In this document: one piece after another, positions 8,441-16,908 of the stretch
How positions within the stretch are numbered: position 1 is the stretch's first letter
Layout of the letters: the number at the start of each line of letters is the position of its first letter
NCBI RefSeq assembly: GCF_028716865.1
Contig: NZ_JAQUOY010000015.1
Coordinates: 1 to 64,000 of the forward strand
DNA length: 64,000 bases
Direction of reading: 5' to 3'
Source: Candidatus Methylomirabilis sp.
GTDB taxonomy: Bacteria; Methylomirabilota; Methylomirabilia; Methylomirabilales; Methylomirabilaceae
Notes under the pieces: model-generated
Database searches by the model: none
What the model was told of the DNA's origin: nothing
What the model saw: the letters and a program-made list of their open reading frames with translations, nothing else
Translations under genes and position numbers: made by a program

Positions 8441-10140
8441 GCGAACTCCAGGTACGTATCAGGCAGTCGATTCTCGTAGAGCAGGACATCGCCCTCTCGG
8501 ACGATCGCCTTGAGGTAGTCTGTCACTTCACCGCTGTGCCGAGCCACCAGGACCCGGCTACCGGCAAAACCACCCTCGCGAAGCCCTTCACGTAGCGGTT
8601 GCGTCTGCTGTGGCCCGACCAGCAGGACGTAATCACACACCGCAGCGGCAGCCCGGCCAAACCGGCGGTTCTCCTCCGCCTCGATCTGGCCCAACTCCAC
8701 CAGACCCGGCGTAATCAAGATCTTCGAGCCCCCCTCAAACTGGCTGAGGACCTCAAGGGCCATCTGCGCCCCGAGCGGGTTGGCATTGGCGACATCGATC
8801 AGCTTGATAACCCCGCCCTCTTCGCGGAGTTCCAGGCGCTTGGGCGCCGGCGTGAGAGACTTTACCCCATCGGCAATCTCCTCCAGGGGCACGCCGCACT
8901 CTAACGCAGCGGCTGTCGCCCCCAGGATATTGGCAATGTTCCAGCCTCCCAGCAGCTTGGTCTCGAACATGGCCGCGCCGTGCTCGGTCTCCACACGAAA
9001 GGCCGAGCCATGACTGGACAGTTTAATATCTTTCCCCCGGATGTCCAGAGCCCGCTCGTCCTCACCGACTCCGTACAAGCGCACGCGCCGACCTTCCCGC
9101 CTCGCGCGTTCGGCCAGTCGCAGAGCGCCTGGATCGTCAGCGTTCACGATCGCCAGGCCACCCGGTGGAAGCGAATCGATCAGCTCATACTTCGCCTCGG
9201 CGATCCGCTCCGGCGTGCCGAACCGCTCGAGGTGCTGGACCCCAACTGCTGTGAGGATGCCGAGCCGGGGCCGCAGGATCTCGCATACCTCCCTGATCTC
9301 GCCGGGGCCGTATGCCGCCACCTCAACGACGAAGAACTGGTGGTCGTCCCGAAGCGTCTCGCGGACGACCCGAACAATGCCCATGGTGGTATTGACGCCG
9401 TCAGGCGTCTTGAAGACCGAATAGCGCCTCTGAAGCAGCGTGGCGAGGATGAACTTAGTCGTCGTCTTCCCATAGCTGCCTGTGATCCCGACGACCTCTC
9501 CAGGATACTGCCGCATGCGCACTTTAGCCTGCGCATAGAAGCGGTGATTGATCGCCTGCTCCAACGGGGCGAGGCTCAGATTTGCCGCAAAGACGGTACC
9601 CGCTGCGACCTCGGATATCACGAGAAGGCCGGCGGCCAAACCGATACCGACAAGAAGGGCGCGAGGGGCCGGTATGAGTCGAGACACTAAGATCACAGTC
9701 AGCCAGGAGGCGGCAAACATGACCGCTGCTGCAAGGACGAATGTGACCGCTGCCACGCGCACCGCTCGGGGTGTCCACTGCAGCCGCTGGCTGACCTGGA
9801 GTGAGGACCACCGGGCTCTTAGCCATATCCCGGCACCCAGCCAAACAATATAGAACGTGCCTGTCCCGGCGTGCCCTAACCCTGGAATGTCAGGAAGCGG
9901 CAACCACGCGAGGAGGATTCCGGCCCCAAGGACCGCCACCTGGACGAGGGCCCCTCGGCCGTCCAGGGCTATACCCCAGTGCCTGGCGATCCAGCCTCGC
10001 AGGCGCGCACTGTTGTACCGCTCCAACTGAGTAAGGTATATCAGATCCAGATGGCGCGTGACAACGACCACCATATATGGCAAAACACCAGTTACAGCTC
10101 GGCCTAAGAATGAAGACCCAAGCGTTCTATCCGACCGCAT
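8437..10140 (-). CDS. Membrane-anchored MurF-type Mur ligase
   Basis: This gene occupies the murF position. It encodes a C-terminal Mur ligase core (P-loop GSYGKTTTK near residue 225, ending with LLYENRLPDTYLEFA). The usual soluble MurF N-terminal domain is replaced by about 200 residues with several hydrophobic membrane segments. The canonical MurF DSYNANP motif reads DVANANPLGA here. No other murF is in the cluster, so I infer that it adds D-Ala-D-Ala to UDP-MurNAc-tripeptide at the membrane. The start chosen is the ATG that overlaps the hydrolase stop as TGATG; a GTG at 10158 would add six residues. Another Mur-ligase-type activity is possible. Confidence 0.8.
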   Translation of the reverse strand: MRSDRTLGSSFLGRAVTGVLPYMVVVVTRHLDLIYLTQLERYNSARLRGWIARHWGIALDGRGALVQVAVLGAGILLAWLPLPDIPGLGHAGTGTFYIVWLGAGIWLRARWSSLQVSQRLQWTPRAVRVAAVTFVLAAAVMFAASWLTVILVSRLIPAPRALLVGIGLAAGLLVISEVAAGTVFAANLSLAPLEQAINHRFYAQAKVRMRQYPGEVVGITGSYGKTTTKFILATLLQRRYSVFKTPDGVNTTMGIVRVVRETLRDDHQFFVVEVAAYGPGEIREVCEILRPRLGILTAVGVQHLERFGTPERIAEAKYELIDSLPPGGLAIVNADDPGALRLAERARREGRRVRLYGVGEDERALDIRGKDIKLSSHGSAFRVETEHGAAMFETKLLGGWNIANILGATAAALECGVPLEEIADGVKSLTPAPKRLELREEGGVIKLIDVANANPLGAQMALEVLSQFEGGSKILITPGLVELGQIEAEENRRFGRAAAAVCDYVLLVGPQQTQPLREGLREGGFAGSRVLVARHSGEVTDYLKAIVREGDVLLYENRLPDTYLEFA

Positions 10141-10907
10141 CACCGACTGTCCTGACACAAAAACTCCCTTACCAACCGGCCAAAACGGTCTGGTCTGTCG
10201 ACAAACGGGAAATGGCCGGCCCCTTCGAGCACCTCCAGCCGCGAACCCTGTATCCCACGCGCCATAATCTCCATCGAGGAGAACGGCACCTCCTGATCCC
10301 TGTCTCCCCAGATAATCAGGGTAGGCACGCGAATAGACGGCAAGATCGATCGGAGGTCTTCGCCCACGACCTTGATCAGCGTGGCACGCAATGGTCCGGC
10401 AGCCCGGTAGTCACGTGACCCTACCCGTTGATAGATCTTGGCCACAACTCGCTCGCCCATCCTACCCCACATAGGCAATGAAAAGAACCGCTTCGCCAGT
10501 TTGGCAGCTCCAACCTTCACGCGATACACAGGCCCTCGTCTCGGGCGGATCCCCGCGCTGGCCACAAGGATAAGATTTCTCACCCTCTTGGGCCACCGAG
10601 CAGCCAAGGCGAGCGCGATTCGGCCTCCAAATGAATGGCCGACTAGGGTGGCCACGGAGATATTGACACGATCCATAAACGCTTCGACATAGGAGGCATA
10701 CTCCCATGTCCCCCACACCGTGGCCGCAGATGGAGTCCAGCCAAAACCGGGCAGATCAAGGGCGTATACCCGAAATCGATCCTCCAGAGCCTTGGCAACT
10801 GCGCCCAAGGACTCGGCTGAGGTACCCCACCCATGAAGGAGCACCACCGGACTGCCTTCCCCCCACACGGTAAAATGGGTATCCAGATCACCGATACGAA
10901 TCAGCAC
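10140..10907 (-). CDS. Alpha/beta hydrolase
   Basis: A 255-residue alpha/beta-hydrolase fold protein. It has the oxyanion-hole HGWGTS motif near residue 25, the nucleophile elbow GHSFGGRIAL near 90 with Ser as nucleophile, IIWGDRDQEVP near 198 supplying the acid, and GAGHFPFVDRPD near 228 supplying the His, so the triad is complete. The substrate is unknown. It is embedded between murE and the MurF-like gene and overlaps the latter, so it is co-expressed with wall synthesis; a role in wall precursor or lipid trimming is only a guess. Confidence 0.85.
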   Translation of the reverse strand: MLIRIGDLDTHFTVWGEGSPVVLLHGWGTSAESLGAVAKALEDRFRVYALDLPGFGWTPSAATVWGTWEYASYVEAFMDRVNISVATLVGHSFGGRIALALAARWPKRVRNLILVASAGIRPRRGPVYRVKVGAAKLAKRFFSLPMWGRMGERVVAKIYQRVGSRDYRAAGPLRATLIKVVGEDLRSILPSIRVPTLIIWGDRDQEVPFSSMEIMARGIQGSRLEVLEGAGHFPFVDRPDRFGRLVREFLCQDSR

Positions 10908-10920
10908 ACCACCACCACAT

Positions 10921-10951
10921 ACAGGGTAGAGGGTATAGGGGTTGGGGGGTT
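10921..10951. repeat. G-rich intergenic tract
   Basis: Short tract (ACAGGGTAGAGGG, TATAGGGG, TTGGGGGGTT on the plus strand) between murE and the hydrolase gene. Its complement resembles the tract at 992-1015. Confidence 0.4.
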
Positions 10952-12455
10952 AAGAACGACAGAACCCCAACTCGTGAAGCGCCTCTCGCGCCACCTGTCG
11001 ATCGTCAAAAGGGATCGTGCGATCGCGAAGCATCTGATAGGTCTCATGCCCCTTCCCCGCGATCACCACCATATCACCTCGTCCCGCCAGCGAGAGGGCC
11101 TCGCGAATAGCCATCCCTCGATCTAAAATTGTAACATAGCCCTTACCCTGACCCCATACCTTTTTCGCCCCGATCTCGATCTCCTCGGTGATCTGGCGAG
11201 GATCCTCGCTGCGAGGATTGTCGGAGGTGATCACGGTGAAGTCGGCCAACTGCAGAGCCGCTTCTCCCATAATCGCGCGCTTGCCCCGATCCCGATCTCC
11301 GCCGCACCCGAACAGGACGATCAAGCGGCCCGAACAGCACTGCCGTGCCATACGGAGGACACGTCGCAGGGCGTCAGGAGTATGCGCATAGTCAACCATC
11401 ACGCTGAACTCCTGTCCCTCGTCTACCCGCTCACACCGACCCGGGACGTGGTGGAGCGCTGCGATCCCCTCTGCCACCGTCGACAGATCCACGCCTAGAT
11501 GTAATCCTGTGGCGGCAGCCGCCAGGATATTGGACAGATTGTAGCTCCCCAGTAATGGGGAGCGAATCGCCGTCGCTCCCCACGGGGTCTGCAGTCGGCA
11601 CCGAATGCCATCCGGCCCTATACCGATATCAGTAGCCGACAGATCCGCCGGCTGCTGCACGCTGTAGGTGTAGCGTCTCACATGCGTCGCCTCAAGAAAG
11701 AGGTTCGCAACGGGATCATCCAGATTAATCACCGCCGCCTTCTCGATCGTTTTTGTTGATCCAATGCCCAGTCCCTCAAACAGGGACAGCTTTGCGTTCC
11801 GGTACGCCTCCATGGTGCCATGAAAGTCCAGATGGTCCTGTGTCAGATTCGTGAACACAGCTACGTCAAACTCGCAGCCATCCACGCGATGCAGGGCCAA
11901 GGCGTGAGACGAAACCTCCATGACGACGCTGTCAGCGCCCAGATGCCCCATCCGTTTGAGGAGCGCTTGCAGATCGCAGGACTCCGGCGTTGTCCGCGCG
12001 GCCTCTATCTCCACCCCATTGCAGTGGTACCCGATCGTGCCGATCAGTCCGACCTGATGTCCCGCGCGTCGCAGCACCGACTCGACTAGGTAGGTGATGG
12101 TGGTCTTGCCGTTGGTCCCTGTCACACCCACCATGGTGAGCTTGCGCGAAGGATGATCGTAGAATCGACACGCGACCATGGCAAGGCTCTGCCTGGCATT
12201 AGCCACCTTCACCACCGTCCCACCCCGCAGCGCCTGCTCCGGCAGGTCGCTGCGCTCCACCAGGGCTGCAACGGCTCCCGCTGCCCAGGCGGCCTGGAGG
12301 AAGTCGTGGCCATCCCGCCTAAACCCGCTGATGCAGACAAATAGATCCCCAGGCCTTACCTGTCTGGAATCGTAGCGGATCTCATGGATCTCCAGATCGA
12401 CGGACCCGCGGAGGAGCTGGTGCTCGCTCCCGTTAATTAAGGCGGAAAGATGCAC
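10950..12455 (-). CDS. murE: UDP-MurNAc-L-Ala-D-Glu: meso-DAP ligase MurE
   Basis: Adds the third stem residue. The 501-residue protein has the P-loop GTNGKTTITYL (about 112), the TTPESCDLQ segment (about 155), HLDFHGTMEAY (about 212), and the DNPRSEDP motif near 410. This last motif is the signature for meso-diaminopimelate rather than lysine, and it fits the complete DAP pathway at 19.9-25.8 kb. The start is GTG at 12455, inside the end of ftsI (23-base overlap). Confidence 0.96.
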   Translation of the reverse strand: MHLSALINGSEHQLLRGSVDLEIHEIRYDSRQVRPGDLFVCISGFRRDGHDFLQAAWAAGAVAALVERSDLPEQALRGGTVVKVANARQSLAMVACRFYDHPSRKLTMVGVTGTNGKTTITYLVESVLRRAGHQVGLIGTIGYHCNGVEIEAARTTPESCDLQALLKRMGHLGADSVVMEVSSHALALHRVDGCEFDVAVFTNLTQDHLDFHGTMEAYRNAKLSLFEGLGIGSTKTIEKAAVINLDDPVANLFLEATHVRRYTYSVQQPADLSATDIGIGPDGIRCRLQTPWGATAIRSPLLGSYNLSNILAAAATGLHLGVDLSTVAEGIAALHHVPGRCERVDEGQEFSVMVDYAHTPDALRRVLRMARQCCSGRLIVLFGCGGDRDRGKRAIMGEAALQLADFTVITSDNPRSEDPRQITEEIEIGAKKVWGQGKGYVTILDRGMAIREALSLAGRGDMVVIAGKGHETYQMLRDRTIPFDDRQVAREALHELGFCRS

Positions 12456-14226
12456 TGCGAATTCCTTCTACCAACCGGGGCTGCTCTTGGGTGCCCGGGG
12501 TAATCCTGAGATGCTTCAGCGACTCACGCGCGATCTCCCGGAACGTCGGCGCCGCAATCGATCCACCCCAACGGAGTATGCTCGGCTCGTCGATAGCTAC
12601 GATGATGGCCAGTCGAGGTTGCTCGACTGGAACGAACCCGACAAATGACGCCACCACCTTATGCCGCGAGTAACGGCGAGTGGTCGGATCCAGCTTCTGA
12701 GAAGTCCCGGTCTTCCCGGCGACCTCGAATCCCTCCACGGCCGCAGCCTTCCCCGTCCCTTCCGTCACTACCCCCTTGAGGATGGATGCGAGGGTTCTCG
12801 CCGTGGCCTCGGAGATGACTCGCCTGACCTGCATTGGCGCGTTCTCGCGAATGACTTTGCCGTCCGCCGCAACGATTGACTTTGCGACGTATGGACGAAC
12901 CAGGTTGCCGCCGTTCGCAATCGCGCTCATCGCCACCAACATCTGCAGCGGACTCACGGAGATCTCCTGCCCGATGGAGAGCGAAGCGAGCGAGAGGGCG
13001 GACCACTCCTTCGGGCGTCGGATCATGCCGGGCGTTTCTCCGGGCAGATCGATCTCAGTGAGATTTCCGAACCCGAATCCGCTGATATAATTATAATAGA
13101 GGCTCTTCCCAAGCCGCATGCCGACCTTGATGGCCCCCACATTGCTGGAGTGGGCCAGTACCTCAGCGAACGTGAGGCTCTCAAACCGCTCATGATCCCG
13201 AATGGTAACCCCACCCACCTCAATGGCGCCGCCCTCGCCGTTGAACCGATCTTCGGGCCGTACGAACTTCTCCTCCAGGGCGCCGGCGCCCACGATAACC
13301 TTAAAGGCCGATCCCGGCTCGTAGTAATCAGCCACCGCCCGATTCCGACGGGCGAAAGCTCGCGCCTCGGCATATGCATTGGGATCGAACGTGGGGTAGT
13401 TGGCAAGCGCCAGGATCTCGCCGCTGAAAGGATCCATCACAATAGCGCTGCCGCTGAGGGCGCCGGATTGGGTCACCGCAGCTTCCAACTCCCGCTCAGT
13501 AACGTATTGGATCACCTCATCAATCGTCAGGTAGAGATCTGCACCCTGTGTATCACCTGCTTCCTCTCTGAAAATCGGCCGACGCTTGGCATCCTGTTGT
13601 CGCACAATCCACTTACGCTTGCCGGCCAGGTAGGCATCGTACTGCAGTTCAAGTCCTTCCAGTCCACGATCGTCTGTTCCGACAAATCCCAACAGGTGGG
13701 CCGCCTGTTGCTGCTTTGGATAAAATCGCTTACTTTCTGCATCAGATTCGATCCCCTTCAGCATGAGGCGCGAGACAGCCTCCGCCTCCTCCGAGGAGAC
13801 TGATCGCTTGATCCAGACAAACGACTTTTCTGTCTGCAATCGCTCAAGGATCTGCCCGACAGGTATGCCGAGCGCGGCAGATAGGGCTGCGGCGGTACCC
13901 TCCGGGTCCTCCACAAGAGACGGTCGGGCGAAGATTGAGGAAGTCGCGAGGCTGATGGCCAGTTCCCGACCATTGCGATCGTAAATCGTTCCGCGCCGGG
14001 AGGCCGATGGAACCCGTCGCCAGAATTGCCTCTTGGCGGCCTCTACCAGCTTCGGATATTGATACACCTGGAGAGAAAAGAGTTGGCCGGAAATGACAGT
14101 GAGGGCTACGGCAAGCGAGCAGAACAGGACGATGACACGACGTCGCAACAGACCGCGCTTTGCCGGCGCGGGCGCGGTTTCTCCTTTTTTGGTCGATCGC
14201 TCACGAATACGACGCTGCATCGGCAT
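12433..14226 (-). CDS. ftsI: Penicillin-binding protein FtsI (septal transpeptidase)
   Basis: Class B penicillin-binding protein that cross-links septal peptidoglycan. The 597 residues comprise a short basic cytoplasmic tail, one membrane segment at about 28-50, a pedestal domain starting RRGTIYDRNGRELA, and a transpeptidase domain with YEPGSAFK (SxxK, about 297), SSN (about 355) and KTGTSQK (about 503). There are no PASTA repeats. It follows the response-regulator gene after a 72-base gap and overlaps murE. Confidence 0.95.
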   Translation of the reverse strand: MPMQRRIRERSTKKGETAPAPAKRGLLRRRVIVLFCSLAVALTVISGQLFSLQVYQYPKLVEAAKRQFWRRVPSASRRGTIYDRNGRELAISLATSSIFARPSLVEDPEGTAAALSAALGIPVGQILERLQTEKSFVWIKRSVSSEEAEAVSRLMLKGIESDAESKRFYPKQQQAAHLLGFVGTDDRGLEGLELQYDAYLAGKRKWIVRQQDAKRRPIFREEAGDTQGADLYLTIDEVIQYVTERELEAAVTQSGALSGSAIVMDPFSGEILALANYPTFDPNAYAEARAFARRNRAVADYYEPGSAFKVIVGAGALEEKFVRPEDRFNGEGGAIEVGGVTIRDHERFESLTFAEVLAHSSNVGAIKVGMRLGKSLYYNYISGFGFGNLTEIDLPGETPGMIRRPKEWSALSLASLSIGQEISVSPLQMLVAMSAIANGGNLVRPYVAKSIVAADGKVIRENAPMQVRRVISEATARTLASILKGVVTEGTGKAAAVEGFEVAGKTGTSQKLDPTTRRYSRHKVVASFVGFVPVEQPRLAIIVAIDEPSILRWGGSIAAPTFREIARESLKHLRITPGTQEQPRLVEGIRSASFRLN

Positions 14227-14298
14227 ACCGGTCTTCTAAACACTACTCGACTACAAACCCGTCCGGACCAAAAGGAATTGTAATGCCCCTTCAGATCG

Positions 14299-14694
14299 TT
14301 ACCCGTTGTTCTGGACAGTAGTAAATAAACACTTATTCAAGAGCTCGTTCATCTGAAAAGGCTTCGGCAGTACCTTTGTAATCCCGGCCTGCGCTACGTC
14401 CTCCGGGTCGAGTGAATAGAGGTCGCCCGTGATCAGGATAATGGGAGTTACTGCATCGGACCTGCGAATACATGCAGCCATCTCGAGGCCGGTCATTGCA
14501 GGCATTCGGTAGTCCGTCAGAATGAGATCGAAGCGGCATTCGCCCAGAGCGTGCAGTCCGGCGCGACCGTCCGGCACTGTTCGCACCTCGAAGCCTACCC
14601 GCTCAAGATAGTCTGTTAACAGCTCCCGCTGTATATAATCATCGTCCACGACAAGGATCTTTTGCCTTACATCATTGAGCTGCTGTACGTTCAC
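14299..14694 (-). CDS. Stand-alone receiver-domain response regulator
   Basis: A 131-residue CheY-like protein with one receiver domain: acidic pocket VVDDD (about 15-20), phospho-acceptor Asp in LILTDYRMP, Thr in ILITGD, and Lys in VLPKPF. There is no output domain, so it would act by protein contact. The GTG start at 14694 is preceded by a very strong purine-rich ribosome site containing GGAGGAGGGAGA. It sits between ftsL and ftsI inside the dcw cluster, which is an unusual place; a link to division control is inferred from position only. Confidence 0.9.
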   Translation of the reverse strand: MNVQQLNDVRQKILVVDDDYIQRELLTDYLERVGFEVRTVPDGRAGLHALGECRFDLILTDYRMPAMTGLEMAACIRRSDAVTPIILITGDLYSLDPEDVAQAGITKVLPKPFQMNELLNKCLFTTVQNNG

Positions 14695-14845
14695 TCTCCC
14701 TCCTCCTCCTCTTCTCTCTTCTTCTTTATCAACAGGAAGGGTGCATACACGCCATCACTCTGGACCCGATCCTGAAGATATTGAGATCCTTAAGAGCTCG
14801 TGTTGACTTGCATGGCCATCAACAACATGAGGAATTTCAATACCC

Positions 14846-15229
14846 CTAAAGATCGTTGCCGGTTGTCTTGGGCAGTAGCGACTCAACCACGATCACTTGA
14901 CCCGGCTTAGGACTCGTGAGTCCAAGCTCACGATGGGCAATCTCCTCTACGCGACGGAGCGACCTGAGTCGGGCTACCTCCAGGCGCAGCTCTTTCTGCT
15001 GTCGAACGAGGCCGGCGCGCTCCCCCGCAAGGTATTCTACCTGGTACCCAAGTCGAACCACCTGAATGTGCTGCCAGACGTAACACAGGACCCCGAGCAG
15101 AACGAGGCTTCCCAGCAACAGCGATGGGAGCAGATCGAACCTTCGGATCTGATCAACCCGCGGTTTCAGTAAACTGCTTGCCCGGTCTCGTCCAACCGTC
15201 GTCAACGCGGCAATACTTTGTCCCCTCAT
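14846..15229 (-). CDS. ftsL: FtsL-like division protein
   Basis: Small bitopic division protein. From the ATG at 15229 it has 127 residues: a cytoplasmic head, one membrane segment (about 31-52, LLPSLLLGSLVLLGVLCYVW), then a leucine-zipper-like coiled coil with Leu and Val heptads, ending in a Pro-rich tail. AGGAGG lies seven bases before this ATG; the open frame extends upstream into rsmH but that part is not FtsL-like. Position directly after rsmH is the standard ftsL place. Sequence conservation is weak in this family, so the call rests on topology and position. Confidence 0.82.
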   Translation of the reverse strand: MRGQSIAALTTVGRDRASSLLKPRVDQIRRFDLLPSLLLGSLVLLGVLCYVWQHIQVVRLGYQVEYLAGERAGLVRQQKELRLEVARLRSLRRVEEIAHRELGLTSPKPGQVIVVESLLPKTTGNDL

Positions 15230-15242
15230 CCCATCCCCTCCT

Positions 15243-16160
15243 CTATTGCCGTTCTGCGGCCCGAAGTTTTGCGCTGCGGGCACGCGGATTGGCCTCGATC
15301 TCCCGCTCCGTTGGGACAACCGGCCGTTTGGTCAGAAGATGGACACGCGGCGGTTCCGAACGTGCCCACCCACGAAGCGTTTCCTTTACAATCCGATCCT
15401 CGAGCGAGTGAAAGCTGATAATACAAATCCTCCCTCCGGTCGCAAGTAGTTCGATGGCATCCTGCAGGCCATGTGTAAGCCTGGTCAGCTCATCGTTCAC
15501 GGCAATGCGTAACGCCTGGAAGGTTCGTGTCGCAACATGGATCCGCCGAGGCCAAGCACGCCTCGGCACCACCGCAGCCACCAGGCGCACGAGCTGTGCG
15601 GTGGAGGTAAGCGGCTGCTTCCGCCGCTCTTCTACAATTCGCGACGCTATCCGCCTCGCCCAACGCTCTTCGCCGTACTCTTGCAGGAGCCTCGCGAGTT
15701 CGCGCTCCGAGAGTCTGGCCAACAGATCTGCCGCCGACTTCCCGCCTCCCTGACGATCCATCCGCATATCCAGTGGCCCATCCTTCATAAAGCTGAATCC
15801 CCTGGAGGCATCATCCAGTTGAAAGGATGAAAAGCCCAAATCAAATAGGATGCCATCGAAAGGGCCCCACCCGTTCTCAGCGGCAACGGCACTCAGCATG
15901 GCGAAGTCACCCTGGAACAATTCGACTCGATCCCCGAACTGCCTGAGGCGACTCTTGGCTACGGCCAGAGCCTCGGCATCGCGATCGATCCCGCACAGAT
16001 GACCCGTCGGCTCGCTCCGCGTCAGGAGAGCTTCCGCGTGCCCTCCCAATCCCACAGTCGCATCCAGGTAGCGACCACCAGCACGCGGTTGCAGGATGGC
16101 TACTGCCTCCTCCAGCAGGACCGGGAGATGTCGGCCCTCGATGGTTACGTCCTCTGCCAC
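15243..16160 (-). CDS. rsmH: 16S rRNA m4C1402 methyltransferase RsmH
   Basis: SAM-dependent N4-methyltransferase of C1402 in 16S rRNA (formerly MraW). The 305-residue protein shows HLPVLLEEAV at the N-terminus, the SAM-binding ATVGLGGHAEALL (about 35), the GILFDLGFSSFQLD motif (about 104), MDRQGGGKSAADLL, and the C-terminal ISFHSLEDRIVKE. GTG start at 16160. It follows mraZ by 20 bases. Confidence 0.97.
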   Translation of the reverse strand: MAEDVTIEGRHLPVLLEEAVAILQPRAGGRYLDATVGLGGHAEALLTRSEPTGHLCGIDRDAEALAVAKSRLRQFGDRVELFQGDFAMLSAVAAENGWGPFDGILFDLGFSSFQLDDASRGFSFMKDGPLDMRMDRQGGGKSAADLLARLSERELARLLQEYGEERWARRIASRIVEERRKQPLTSTAQLVRLVAAVVPRRAWPRRIHVATRTFQALRIAVNDELTRLTHGLQDAIELLATGGRICIISFHSLEDRIVKETLRGWARSEPPRVHLLTKRPVVPTEREIEANPRARSAKLRAAERQ

Positions 16161-16180
16161 ATCGCCCCCACACCTTGCAC

Positions 16181-16630
16181 CTACACACGGATTCCGAGTT
16201 CCGCCAGCTTACCCGCGTAATCCTCAGGGTCTCGCTCCTGCGCGCAAAAGGACGTCCAGCGCTCTCTATTCCAAATTTCGATCTTGTCCAACACCCCAAC
16301 GATCACGACATCCCGGCGCAGATCCGCTTTTTCTCGAAGTTGCGGAGGGATCAGGATTCGCCCCTGGCTGTCAACAGTCGACTCGACCGCATGAGCTGAG
16401 ATGAGACGAGCGTATTCCCGGAACTTCCTGTCCGAGTTCCCATGACTCAGGAGATTCTGTTCGATCTGCTGCCAGGCTTTAATCGGGTAGGCGACGATGC
16501 AGGCGTCAAAAAGAGGATCAACGAGGATAAGCTCGCGTTCTCGCCTCCGCTTAAGGATCTCGCGGTATCTGGCCGGAATGCTGAGCCGTCCCTTGTCGTC
16601 AATAGCGTGTTCGAAACTTCCGCGGAACAT
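16181..16630 (-). CDS. mraZ: Transcriptional regulator MraZ
   Basis: Dimeric SpoVT/AbrB-fold DNA-binding protein that represses its own dcw operon in well-studied bacteria. The 149 residues contain two repeats, each beginning with the fold signature: an N-terminal one (DDKGRLSIPARYRE) and a central one (DSQGRILIPPQLRE). It is the first gene of the cluster. Three direct repeats matching the MraZ-binding pattern lie upstream at 16661-16685, just behind a promoter, so autoregulation is well supported by the sequence. Confidence 0.96.
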   Translation of the reverse strand: MFRGSFEHAIDDKGRLSIPARYREILKRRRERELILVDPLFDACIVAYPIKAWQQIEQNLLSHGNSDRKFREYARLISAHAVESTVDSQGRILIPPQLREKADLRRDVVIVGVLDKIEIWNRERWTSFCAQERDPEDYAGKLAELGIRV

Positions 16631-16660
16631 GGGATCGCACCGCTTCTTTATGGTAGTCTA

Positions 16661-16685
16661 TACCATTTCATCCCACCTCATCCCA
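16661..16685 (-). promoter_or_regulatory. MraZ operator (three 5-base boxes, 10-base period)
   Basis: Read on the minus strand there are three direct repeats: TGGGA, TGGGA and TGGTA, each separated by exactly five bases (TGAGG and TGAAA). This is the TGGGN-N5-TGGGN-N5-TGGGN layout known for MraZ sites. They lie between the predicted transcription start and the mraZ ATG. Confidence 0.8.
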
Positions 16686-16695
16686 CTGTGTCGCA

Positions 16696-16724
16696 ACAAT
16701 AGTGAACCCTGTTGGCCTTGTCAA
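16696..16724 (-). promoter_or_regulatory. Sigma-70-type promoter of the dcw cluster
   Basis: A perfect -35 TTGACA (16719-16724) and a -10 TATTGT (16696-16701) are separated by 17 bases, reading toward mraZ. Transcription would begin near 16689, directly in front of the MraZ boxes. Confidence 0.75.
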
Positions 16725-16856
16725 GAGAAATATGCAGGCAAGATTCTCGGTCAGTATTCAGCTTTCAACCGTTGGCCTGACAAGTGCGGAAAAGTAGGTT
16801 TTGGACCCACAACTCACCCGAAAGCAGGTCGTTGTGAAACGGTATTCTTTGGGTGT

Positions 16857-16892
16857 GACTGAAAGCCGATGGCTGATAACTGGAGGCTGACT
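16857..16892. repeat. CTGAAGGCTGA-type intergenic tract
   Basis: Degenerate tandem units (ACTGAAAGCC, GATGGCTGATAAC, TGGAGGCTGAC) between panC and the dcw promoter. They are related to tracts at 21.06, 21.86, 22.74, 38.12, 43.55 and 48.98 kb. Confidence 0.5.
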
Positions 16893-16908
16893 TGCTGCAG
16901 GACAACCG

